Assembly (NCBI RefSeq): GCF_000701705.1
Contig: NZ_JNJP01000034.1
Span: forward strand, 1-41,392
Source: Bilophila wadsworthia ATCC 49260
Lineage (GTDB): Bacteria; Desulfobacterota; Desulfovibrionia; Desulfovibrionales; Desulfovibrionaceae
Reading direction: 5' to 3'
DNA length: 41,392 nucleotides
Numbering within the stretch: position 1 is the stretch's first letter; every line of letters starts with the position of its first letter. This document shows positions 1 through 6,751 of the stretch, piece after piece. The notes under the pieces were generated by a model. The model did not search any database, was not told the origin of the DNA, and saw only the letters and a list, made by a program, of their open reading frames with translations. The position numbers and the translations under genes are program-made.

Positions 1-301
1 TAGAGTAGAGGGAACTCATGAGGATAATCAGCGTTACTATATCGAACAACGTGTCTAATTTCCGCAGGAGCAATATCTTGATGAGAAGCATCCCAAGAAG
101 TGGGCAAACGAGGACTGCCTTAATATGCAAAAGAGCCTTATATAAGTTTCCCTCATGTGGTGTGTACAAAGACAAGGCCATTGCACTGACCCAAAGCGCC
201 ATCGAAACTGGTGAGAATGTTTCAATTTTAAATCCTGATAAATAGGTCTGTATTGTCTTTCTCATAGTTTTTCCTTTTTTGCTGAGATCGGTGTTTTTCA
301 T
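1..301 (-). CDS. Hypothetical membrane protein, truncated by window edge
   Basis: Leftward reading frame of 100 codons, still open at the left edge, so the C-terminus is missing. The first ATG (301) has AAGGA six bases upstream. An in-frame ATG at 265, also preceded by AAGGA, is an equally plausible start. The product is basic at its N-terminus and then has two to three hydrophobic stretches (including MALWVSAMALSLY, LVCPLLGMLLIKILLL and IVTLIILMSSLY), so it is probably an inner-membrane protein. I do not recognise the family. It is the last visible gene of a leftward series of small genes beginning at 2413. Confidence 0.5.
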   Translation of the reverse strand, partial: MKNTDLSKKGKTMRKTIQTYLSGFKIETFSPVSMALWVSAMALSLYTPHEGNLYKALLHIKAVLVCPLLGMLLIKILLLRKLDTLFDIVTLIILMSSLYS

Positions 302-394
302 TGGATATCCTTCACTTCAGTTTCACAGGGGCGTTTCGCGTTATTTCTGTTGGCTTTCCACCCATCGGGCATAGGCGCTTCTCACGCCGTCACG

Positions 395-571
395 CTAGGC
401 GGCTCCGTTGCCCTCATATGGATATTCGCCATTCCAACTTTCACAGGAAGCCAAGAATCCCGCCCCAAAAGCTGTCTTTTGACGGCGTTCCAGTGTCTTC
501 TGAATTTTTTCGGTAAGAGCTTCCATGTCTATTGGGCCTTCTGGTGGGGTGAACCAGCTTTTGATGTTCAT
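395..571 (-). CDS. Small protein (58 aa) ending at a UAG inside a longer frame
   Basis: Begins MNIKSWFTPPEGP and ends EYPYEGNGAA at a TAG (395-397). The same frame continues for 17 sense codons after the TAG to a TAA at 341-343, adding RDGVRSAYARWVESQQK. The composite resembles short ribosome-modulation-factor-like proteins of the form G-x-GF-x(n)-PYE-x(n)-R-x(n)-AY-x-RW, with the UAG falling between the two conserved halves. It may be an amber-truncated gene (CAG to TAG is one transition), a naturally short protein, or a read-through gene. It lies 21 bases after the 55-aa gene, in the same direction. Confidence 0.5.
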   Translation of the reverse strand: MNIKSWFTPPEGPIDMEALTEKIQKTLERRQKTAFGAGFLASCESWNGEYPYEGNGAA

Positions 572-592
572 ACAATGAGTCCCTTGTTCAGC

Positions 593-760
593 TTAACCGT
601 CCATAGGATTGTGATCGGAGGACCCGTCGAGCCACATGAGGGCATCAAGAATGCCCTGTTCGTAGCTCATGCCGGGGTATCGGGTTCCTTGATCGACGCC
701 CTCCTGAGCCCAGTTCATGAGGTCATAGATTTCTTTTGATTGGCGTTCTACTTCAAACAT
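593..760 (-). CDS. Small acidic protein, 55 aa, unknown function
   Basis: Short leftward frame beginning MFEVERQSKEIYDLMNWAQE and ending HNPMDG. A purine-rich AAGGAAAC precedes the ATG. The composition is acidic and soluble with no membrane segment. The form (helical start, then a G-x-Y-PGMSYEQGILDALMWL segment) is typical of small orphan proteins on plasmids, integrative elements and phages of this group, but I cannot name a family. It shares direction and close spacing with the neighbouring small gene at 571, so co-transcription is likely. Confidence 0.55.
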   Translation of the reverse strand: MFEVERQSKEIYDLMNWAQEGVDQGTRYPGMSYEQGILDALMWLDGSSDHNPMDG

Positions 761-777
761 TGTGTTTCCTTCTTATC

Positions 778-835
778 GGCGGACATGGCGTGAAAAAGGA
801 AAAAAACACGCCATGTTCCGCCTTGCCCCGAGGGG
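778..835. other. Two adjacent inverted repeats (hairpins)
   Basis: A 15-base arm at 778-792 pairs with 807-822 (one-base bulge) around an A/G-rich loop. It is followed by a GCCCC-GA-GGGGC hairpin (824-835) with GTTTT on the plus side. The second would terminate rightward transcription. The first sits between the leftward genes at 946 and 760 and could attenuate or process their transcript. Confidence 0.4.
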
Positions 836-945
836 CGTTTTCGCGGACTGTCAGAGTTTGGAAATGATATACTTTAACATAATTATGCGCTCTCTATGTC
901 TTATGGCATTATCATCCTTCTTTCTTCTGACGTTCCGTGAAAAGG

Positions 946-1458
946 TTATTCGACCCGCTCCATCGAAATGATGTAGTGGGCGTTTTCATATTTGATGGTG
1001 CAGGGCCGACCGTCGATTTTGTCGATGAATCGGTCGTGAAGATTTTTTGAGGCAAAGAGATCCACGTCGTAGATGATGCCGGCATTCACGTTGGGAATGA
1101 TGAGGGGCATGTCTTCGGGGGAAGAGATGCCTGCCCGCTGTTTTCTGCCTTTGGAAGCTACGTAGAGGTAGCGGGCAAGTTTGCCGTCCCGGAACCACGT
1201 ATGTTCATTGGGGGAGAGGATCAGCATGAGCTTTCCCGAAGGCGAGTGGATTTTCTTTTCCTTGAGGTTGGCAAGAGGAAGGCCCATAGCCTCGTCCGGA
1301 GTGAGGAAGAGGGTATCCACTGGAGGCGTCGCGGTAGACTTGTAGTCGGCGGTAGCGTCGGGGAACTGCTCGAAGGGCAGGATCATTCCGGAGCTGACCT
1401 GAGCGCCGAGGCCTATGATGCAGAAGCTCGCCGTGAGTATGGGGAAAAAGCGTTTCAT
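946..1458 (-). CDS. Exported protein of unknown function, 170 aa
   Basis: The start at 1458 has AAGGAAATATC before ATG. The N-terminus MKRFFPILTASFCIIGLGAQVSSG is a good Sec signal peptide, with cleavage likely near residues 20-24. The mature part of about 145 residues has no cysteine pairs apart from a single Cys near the end and no motif I recognise, so a soluble periplasmic or envelope domain is likely. It follows the membrane-protein gene at 2022-1477 by 18 bases and is probably co-transcribed. An element-encoded envelope function is possible from context only. Confidence 0.6.
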   Translation of the reverse strand: MKRFFPILTASFCIIGLGAQVSSGMILPFEQFPDATADYKSTATPPVDTLFLTPDEAMGLPLANLKEKKIHSPSGKLMLILSPNEHTWFRDGKLARYLYVASKGRKQRAGISSPEDMPLIIPNVNAGIIYDVDLFASKNLHDRFIDKIDGRPCTIKYENAHYIISMERVE

Positions 1459-1476
1459 GATATTTCCTTATCAAGT

Positions 1477-2022
1477 TCATCGCGTTAGGCCAAAGCGTTC
1501 TATGTTTGATACCATAAGGTCGTAGCAAACCAGACAACCAACCCCAAAAGCACTGAGTATGGAAAGCAAAAGAAAGATGGGTTGTAGAAATGCATACTGT
1601 TCCGTTTGGGGAAAGACTATATTTTCTTGAGGTGGATACTCATAAAGGGGACGCCATCTCGCCTCGTAAAGAGGCAGATAGTGGCAGGCTAATCCACGGC
1701 GGCAAAGCATCCCGAGGAAGACGTAGTCATTCGTAAGGTATGAATAGATGCCTTCTGCGGGCATAGGCAGAAATTTGAGCAATAAGGGGATGTTTCCGGT
1801 AGAGGGAATGAACGTAGCGATTCTTTCCCTAGTTCCAAACAGGGAAAGATCGTCGCCCCATGTCTTGTTGTCGGAATTGTTTGAAAGATACAGGAAGACT
1901 TCTTCCGAGGGCCGGATGAGGTAGCGCACTTCGAGAGGAAGGTACGGCTTCCGGGGCGTTCTGGAGAACCGGGTCAGCGGCGGAAAGGCGTGCAGACGGA
2001 GGAGGAAAGAGAGGTCACGCAT
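1477..2022 (-). CDS. Membrane-anchored protein of unknown function, 181 aa
   Basis: The start at 2022 has a strong AGGAGG seven bases upstream and overlaps the end of the preceding gene by 8 bases, so translational coupling is likely. Most of the protein is soluble and rich in aromatic residues and proline. One strong hydrophobic segment near the C-terminus (IFLLLSILSAFGVGCLVCY) suggests a tail anchor. No family is recognised. Its position between a small polytopic protein (2413-2015) and an exported protein (1458-946) suggests a three-gene envelope-associated module. Confidence 0.6.
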   Translation of the reverse strand: MRDLSFLLRLHAFPPLTRFSRTPRKPYLPLEVRYLIRPSEEVFLYLSNNSDNKTWGDDLSLFGTRERIATFIPSTGNIPLLLKFLPMPAEGIYSYLTNDYVFLGMLCRRGLACHYLPLYEARWRPLYEYPPQENIVFPQTEQYAFLQPIFLLLSILSAFGVGCLVCYDLMVSNIERFGLTR

Positions 2023-2413
2023 GAGGGAACCTCCTCATCCACCAGTTGGCGAATCCCATGTAGAAGGAGCGAAAGGGTCTCGTATATGTCAGACCGAAGA
2101 TGATGCAGGACTGAGGTATGATCGAGATCAGGAACCAGAGGGGATCGTCTATGAGCTTGCCGGCAAGAAATGAGAACGGGGGGATGAGGGCAAGGCCAGA
2201 CAGAAGTTGGGCAATGTCCATGATGATGCGCCGTCTCAGGTTTCGGCGCATGTCGGCGCAGTAGCGCATTGCTCCGGGGAAGCGGAGGGACGAGCGAATG
2301 ACCAGAGGCCGTGCTGGGACGTGAGGCACGTGCCTGTAGGGAGGCGCGTACATCAGGCGGATTCCGAGCAGCCTGGCGGCTTGGGGATGGAGATTCGGGC
2401 GTGGTCTACGCAT
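2015..2413 (-). CDS. Small integral membrane protein, 132 aa
   Basis: The start at 2413 is chosen because GGGAGG lies six bases upstream. Longer in-frame extension would run into the tRNA terminator. The N-terminal ~60 residues are strongly basic (many Arg/Pro), followed by two hydrophobic segments (MDIAQLLSGLALIPPFSFLA and LWFLISIIPQSCIIFGLTY) and a basic tail. This resembles the small two-helix subunits found at the start of conjugation or secretion operons, but similarity is not specific enough to name it. First gene of the leftward series after the tRNA pair. Confidence 0.55.
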   Translation of the reverse strand: MRRPRPNLHPQAARLLGIRLMYAPPYRHVPHVPARPLVIRSSLRFPGAMRYCADMRRNLRRRIIMDIAQLLSGLALIPPFSFLAGKLIDDPLWFLISIIPQSCIIFGLTYTRPFRSFYMGFANWWMRRFPHA

Positions 2414-2476
2414 TGCGGGCCTCCCGATGTGGGTGGCGACGCAGGGCGAGGGCTTTACAGCCGATCCTTTTCGGTA

Positions 2477-2530
2477 CAAAAAAAGGCGACAGAAAAGACC
2501 CCGGTGTGTGCGGGATATTCTCTGTCGCCT
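2477..2530 (-). terminator. Rho-independent terminator of the tRNA transcript
   Basis: On the minus strand AGGCGACAGA pairs with TCTGTCGCCT and is followed directly by TTTTTTT. An inner CCCG/CGGG stem lies within the loop. It sits 76 bases after tRNA-Glu and just before the island genes. Confidence 0.75.
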
Positions 2531-2605
2531 CAAAAAGGAAGGGTACTCTTGGCATGTCGCCTTTCCTACCTAGTAGTAGAAAAAACGACAGCCTTTGATG
2601 TCTGT

Positions 2606-2682
2606 TGGCGTCCCCAAGCGGATTTGAACCGCTGTTGACGGCGTGAAAGGCCGCTGTCCTGGGCCGGCTAGACGATGGGGAC
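2606..2682 (-). tRNA. tRNA-Glu (anticodon TTC)
   Basis: Cloverleaf on the minus strand: acceptor GTCCCCA/TGGGGAC, anticodon loop CTTTCAC giving TTC, T-arm GGTTCAAATCC, discriminator G and an encoded CCA (plus-strand tgg at 2606-2608). It is transcribed after tRNA-Gln from the promoter at 2785-2813. Confidence 0.93.
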
Positions 2683-2696
2683 GTCTGGGTGCGTGT

Positions 2697-2771
2697 TGGC
2701 TGGGCTACGTGGACTTGAACCACGATTAACGGGACCAGAATCCGTCGTCCTGCCAATTGAACGATAGCCCA
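2697..2771 (-). tRNA. tRNA-Gln (anticodon CTG)
   Basis: Minus-strand cloverleaf with acceptor TGGGCTA/TAGCCCA, anticodon loop TTCTGGT giving CTG, T-arm GGTTCAAGTCC and encoded CCA. The anticodon stem closes with an A.C mismatch next to the loop. First gene of a two-tRNA transcript with tRNA-Glu. Confidence 0.9.
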
Positions 2772-2784
2772 ACGCGCAGAAAGC

Positions 2785-2813
2785 TGTTTAGTAAAAACAC
2801 CCCTCACTGTCAA
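2785..2813 (-). promoter_or_regulatory. Sigma-70-type promoter of the tRNA pair
   Basis: Minus strand TTGACA (-35, 2808-2813), 17-base spacer, TAAACA (-10, 2785-2790). Initiation is expected a few bases before the 5' end of tRNA-Gln. Confidence 0.7.
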
Positions 2814-2991
2814 CAAAAAAAGAGGCACTTCAGAAGAAAAAGTTTTCTGACAATATTTTTATGTGTTATTTTATATAATTAGATACTGGCCTAAAAACTT
2901 GTGTCGATGAGGGTATAGGGAGGCAGTGCGCAGGGGGGTACGGAGCCACGTCCGGTATGCTGATTTGGCAGGTCACTTGACATCAGCGGGC

Positions 2992-3453
2992 ATGGCATTG
3001 CAGTATTACCCGGTGGACATTCCCATACGAACACGCCTCGTTTTGCTCCTCGCCATCGTCATGGCTGGGGGCTTTCTCTTTTTTCCGTCGCAGGGAACTT
3101 CTCTTTCCTCCGATTCGTTTTATTCCGCCGCGGTGTTTCCGTGTACGGAAAACACCCCAGAGCCTTGCCCGGTTCCTCTCGTCTTGTCGCCTGAGGAGGC
3201 TTCCTTCGGGGGGGAAGCGTTTTGGAGCCTTCCGGAGCAGGGGAGGGCGGCATATACTCCTTATGAACGTTCCACCCCCGGTACGTCCCGTTTGGAGCGG
3301 GGGCACGCCTTCAGCTCATTCGTGGCGTTGTCGGGCAACAGTTTCTGCCCGGGAATACTCCTGCGGCGAGGCAGCGTTTTATCAGCCGTTTCCATACTCC
3401 CCCGTGGCTGGGTTTCTTGTCACGCTTGTCCCCGTTCGCCTCCGGCGGTTTGA
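2992..3453 (+). CDS. Possible exported protein, 153 aa, unknown
   Basis: From the ATG at 2992 the frame begins with a short N-terminus, an Arg-containing charge cluster and a hydrophobic segment (LVLLLAIVMAGGFLFF), fitting a signal peptide or anchor. The middle part is Pro/Ser-rich with several cysteines. Codons in the first two thirds favour G/C at the third position, but the last third looks less protein-like. A GTG at 2926 is an alternative start, with its GGGAGG too close. The gene ends 71 bases before terC and could be part of that transcript. If it is not a gene, this is a long leader for the TerC-family gene. Confidence 0.35.
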   Translation: MALQYYPVDIPIRTRLVLLLAIVMAGGFLFFPSQGTSLSSDSFYSAAVFPCTENTPEPCPVPLVLSPEEASFGGEAFWSLPEQGRAAYTPYERSTPGTSRLERGHAFSSFVALSGNSFCPGILLRRGSVLSAVSILPRGWVSCHACPRSPPAV

Positions 3454-3524
3454 ACGTCCAGACGGGTCTAGTCCTTTTTGTTCAATCGCAACGGCGTTCT
3501 CCATATTCTGGGGAAGGAGCGTAT

Positions 3525-5105
3525 ATGTTTCTTGATTTTTCGTGGGTGGCAGAACCCACGGCTTGGGGCGGGTTGGGCACCCTTATCCTGCTTGAAGTAG
3601 TGCTCGGCATCGATAACCTTGTTTTTATTTCCATTTTATCCTCGCGGTTACCGGAAGATAAGCGCAGGCACGCGTTTACCATTGGCCTTTCCCTTGCCCT
3701 GATCATGCGTCTGGGATTGCTTTCCACGGTTGCATGGCTGATCGGGCTCACGAAACCGTGGTTTTCCCTTTTTGGCTATTCGTTTACGGCCCGGGACATT
3801 ATCCTGCTTATCGGCGGCCTGTTTCTTTTGTTGAAAGGGACTATGGAACTCCACGAGCGGCTGGAAGGGTTTCAGCCCACGGAAGAGAAAGCCGTTCACC
3901 AAGCCGTGTTTTGGCAGGTCATCACCCAGATCGTGGTGCTCGACGCCATATTCTCTTTGGATTCAATCATCACGTCCGTAGGCATGGTGAAGGAACTCTC
4001 CATCATGATGCTGGCCGTCATCATCGCCGTTCTGGCGATGCTGTTGGCTTCGCGCCCGTTGACGGAGTTTGTGGACAGGCATCCCACGGTCATCATTTTG
4101 TGCCTCGGCTTCTTGCTGATGATCGGCCTGAGCCTTATTCTGGAAGGGCTGGGCTATCATATTCCCAAGGGATACCTCTACGCGGCCATCGGTTTTTCGA
4201 TTGTTGTGGAAGCCTTCAACCAGCTGGCGCTACGGAACCGAAGGAACAGGATCACAACGCGCGGATTGCGTGAGTCCGCCGCCAGAGCGGTTTTGGAGCT
4301 GCTGGGCGGAACCACGATCCCCGGCGGCGAAACGGAAATGGAAATGGCCGCGCTGGGCTACTCCGATTGCCGGGACAAGGTGTTCAGGCCGGAAGAGCGG
4401 GCCATTGTCGCGCGGGTCATCCGTTTTGGCGGGCGGACCGTGCGGTACATTATGACGCCCCGCCATAAGGTGCAGTGGCTCGACAGCAACGAGTCGCCGG
4501 AAGCCCTCCTCAAGCTCGTCGGCGCATCGAAACACGCATTCCTTCCGGTCATGTGCGGGGATACCGACGAAGTGCTCGGCGTCGTGGATCTGCGCGAGCT
4601 GTTGTGGCGCTACCAGAAGACCGGCCGTTTTTCGCTTGAGGCCTCCGTGGTCCCCGTCCCCATGGTTTTCGAGCATACCGGGCTTCCCGATGTGCTGGAC
4701 GCCTTCAGGCAGCATCCGGCTCCGATGGGCATTGTTCTGGACGAATACGGGAGCGCCGTGGGCGTTGTGACGCCTATGGACATCTTGTCCGCCATCGCCG
4801 GGCATATGGGGGATGTGGCCCCCGAGCCTGATTCCTTCCGTCAGCCTGACGGCTCATGGCTGCTTCCCGGACGTATGGCCGTGGACGAGGGGTTGCATAC
4901 GCTGGGCATCCAGCCGGAAGAGGAGCTGAGCTGCGCCACTATGGCAGGGTTGCTGCTTGAGCGTCTAGGGCATATCCCCGCTGCGGGGGAAAGCCTGTTT
5001 TTCTGGGGGCACTTGTGGACGGTCGCGTCCATGGACGGCCTGCGTATTGATCAAATCCGCATTCATCCACAGCGTTCAGGGGACATTACGGAAAAAAGTG
5101 AATAA
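3525..5105 (+). CDS. TerC-family membrane protein with CBS and CorC/HlyC domains
   Basis: 526 aa from the ATG with AAGGAG five bases upstream; longer in-frame starts lack a ribosome site. Residues 1-240 form the TerC domain with about seven membrane helices. It includes LEVVLGIDNLVFISIL (acidic residues in helix 1) and VVLDAIFSLDSIITSVGM, the paired Asp motifs thought to bind metal. A tandem CBS pair follows at about 305-430 and a CorC/HlyC C-terminal domain to the end, giving the YegH/YoaE architecture. TerC proteins are linked to Mn2+ export and metallation of secreted proteins, but the substrate here is not shown by sequence. No yybP-ykoY riboswitch was recognised upstream. Confidence 0.88.
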   Translation: MFLDFSWVAEPTAWGGLGTLILLEVVLGIDNLVFISILSSRLPEDKRRHAFTIGLSLALIMRLGLLSTVAWLIGLTKPWFSLFGYSFTARDIILLIGGLFLLLKGTMELHERLEGFQPTEEKAVHQAVFWQVITQIVVLDAIFSLDSIITSVGMVKELSIMMLAVIIAVLAMLLASRPLTEFVDRHPTVIILCLGFLLMIGLSLILEGLGYHIPKGYLYAAIGFSIVVEAFNQLALRNRRNRITTRGLRESAARAVLELLGGTTIPGGETEMEMAALGYSDCRDKVFRPEERAIVARVIRFGGRTVRYIMTPRHKVQWLDSNESPEALLKLVGASKHAFLPVMCGDTDEVLGVVDLRELLWRYQKTGRFSLEASVVPVPMVFEHTGLPDVLDAFRQHPAPMGIVLDEYGSAVGVVTPMDILSAIAGHMGDVAPEPDSFRQPDGSWLLPGRMAVDEGLHTLGIQPEEELSCATMAGLLLERLGHIPAAGESLFFWGHLWTVASMDGLRIDQIRIHPQRSGDITEKSE

Positions 5106-5360
5106 AAATGCGTGGATTGATTTTGCCATGAGACGACTATGGATTTCTTTGCGAGAACAGTTTAGGTTAGGGCGATTCTAAAAAGGAAAACCCTTCCCAA
5201 GCGCTTCGGATTGCTTTTTAAGCGCGGAATCCTGTTTTTTGAGAGAAAATACCTCTTTGGAGGATTGTGCGGCGTGGCGTTTCTTTTCAAACGAGTCTGG
5301 CGACTGTGTCGTCCGGCGCTGCCGTGAAGAGGAACGCTACACCAACACAGAGGAATCGGA

Positions 5361-6395
5361 ATGAAACGGAATCTCTTACAATGCATGGCCCGGGTGCTGC
5401 TGTTGCCCGTGGCTCTGATGTTCATATGTGGGGCGCTGGTTTCCGCTCATGCGGAATATTCCGGCCCCAAAGTGCGCTTTCGGCTGGCGCATCCGTGTCC
5501 GCCGGGGCATCACACCAGCTTGGCCTTCGAAAAGTTCGCGGAATTGGTCGCCCAAAAATCAAAAAACAAGATCAAGGTGCATGTTTTCCCCAATGCCGTT
5601 CTGGGGAGCGATGTCGTCATGCTCAAAGGCGCGCTGACCGGCGGGCTCGAAATGGCGGTCAGCTCCAGCCCGAACCTGACTTGGGTGGTGCCGTCGCTCA
5701 TGGTTTTCGATCTGCCGTACATCACAAGCGTCAAGTATCAGAAGAACTTGTATGAGGCGTTGGATAACGGTGAGCTTGGCCGGTATTTCAAGGGAAAATT
5801 CAATGAAGTCGGCCTAGAACCGATCATGTACTGCGAATACGGCTACCGGGATTTCTTCAGCGTTAAAAAGCCGATCCGTTCCGTCGGGGATCTGGCGGGC
5901 ATTCAGGTCCGCACGACGGCTTCCGTCGTCGAGGTCGAAGTGGCGAAAGCCCTTGGCATGAAGCCGAAACCGTTGGCGTGGGGTGAAACCTATACCGCGC
6001 TCAAGGAAGGTATCGTAGAGGGTGAAGGCAACACGTTTTCTTTCCTGCTCGACGCGGAGCATGAGGATATCCTTAAGTACGCCTTCGCATCACAACACAA
6101 TTACAGTATGCAGATCCTGAGCGCCAACAAGAAATGGTGGGAAGAACTTGATCCGCAGGTCCGGAGCATCATCCGTGAAGCGGCCGCCGAGGCATTGAAG
6201 TACCAGCGGGAAGTCTTGGCCCCGCAGTCGGAAGAGGAGGCTGTCAAGCGGTTTATGGCTGATGGCCTTGAGGTTTCCAAACCTTCGGAGGCCGAGCTTG
6301 AGGAGCTGAAACGGAAAACGCGTCCCGTTTGGAACCTTTTTTCGGACACGTTGTCACAGGAACTCATTGACCTTGTGATAGCCACTCAGCAGTAA
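5361..6395 (+). CDS. dctP: TRAP transporter solute-binding protein (DctP family), orphan
   Basis: 344 aa with a Sec signal peptide (basic start, hydrophobic to about residue 30, ending SAHAEY). The start has AGAGGAA before ATG. Family features include the opening RLAHPCPPGHHTSLAFEKFAE, the segment AGIQVRTTAS containing the arginine that in this family binds the substrate carboxylate, and WGETYTALKEGIVEGEGN. The receptor would deliver an organic acid or related anion to DctQ/DctM membrane subunits, but neither is encoded next to it; the next gene is a LuxR-type regulator. It either works with a permease elsewhere or is a sensory or leftover receptor. Substrate unknown. Confidence 0.9.
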   Translation: MKRNLLQCMARVLLLPVALMFICGALVSAHAEYSGPKVRFRLAHPCPPGHHTSLAFEKFAELVAQKSKNKIKVHVFPNAVLGSDVVMLKGALTGGLEMAVSSSPNLTWVVPSLMVFDLPYITSVKYQKNLYEALDNGELGRYFKGKFNEVGLEPIMYCEYGYRDFFSVKKPIRSVGDLAGIQVRTTASVVEVEVAKALGMKPKPLAWGETYTALKEGIVEGEGNTFSFLLDAEHEDILKYAFASQHNYSMQILSANKKWWEELDPQVRSIIREAAAEALKYQREVLAPQSEEEAVKRFMADGLEVSKPSEAELEELKRKTRPVWNLFSDTLSQELIDLVIATQQ

Positions 6396-6751
6396 GCTGG
6401 TTTTGCTTACAGGAGAGAGTATGAAAGAGGACTTGTCCTTTTTGCGCTCTTGTACTTAAGCCATAAGGCTATTACTCTAAAGAGAGGCGGGGGGCCGGGG
6501 AGCCCCGTTGTTTGCTGCTATGCCCCGGAACTGCCCCGGCGGGTGATGAATCGCCAGGGCGTTTGCTGCAGAGTATGACAAAGAAGCCGAAATTCTTTTT
6601 TACCTTACATCTGTTTTTTTGAGTTTTTGGTTGAAATCGTTGTCTTCCGTGAAAATGGATGGCAAAAATCTGCTTGGCAGATCAGTGTCCTTTTTATGGT
6701 CGGTTCAGGCCGGAAGGTGACGCCTGAGTATGCCATGGTATTGGAGTCCAT
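6396..6751 (+). other. Intergenic region where dctQ would be expected
   Basis: No gene over 20 codons is convincing. An AGGAGAGAG-preceded ATG (6421) opens a 12-codon frame (MKEDLSFLRSCT) immediately after dctP, where a small permease subunit gene normally starts. A GGGGC-CGGGGA-GCCCC hairpin (about 6488-6503) follows and may terminate dctP. The rest may carry the promoter of the LuxR-type gene. Confidence 0.4.

Noticed and set aside
350..739. Plus-strand frame of 129 aa at the left end
   Set aside because: Two short minus-strand genes with natural composition occupy the same DNA and share direction with the neighbouring genes; the plus frame has no ribosome site.
2830..3524. Possible yybP-ykoY (Mn) riboswitch before the TerC-family gene
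   Set aside because: This would be expected from biology, but I could not find the conserved loop sequences; the region has only ordinary stems.
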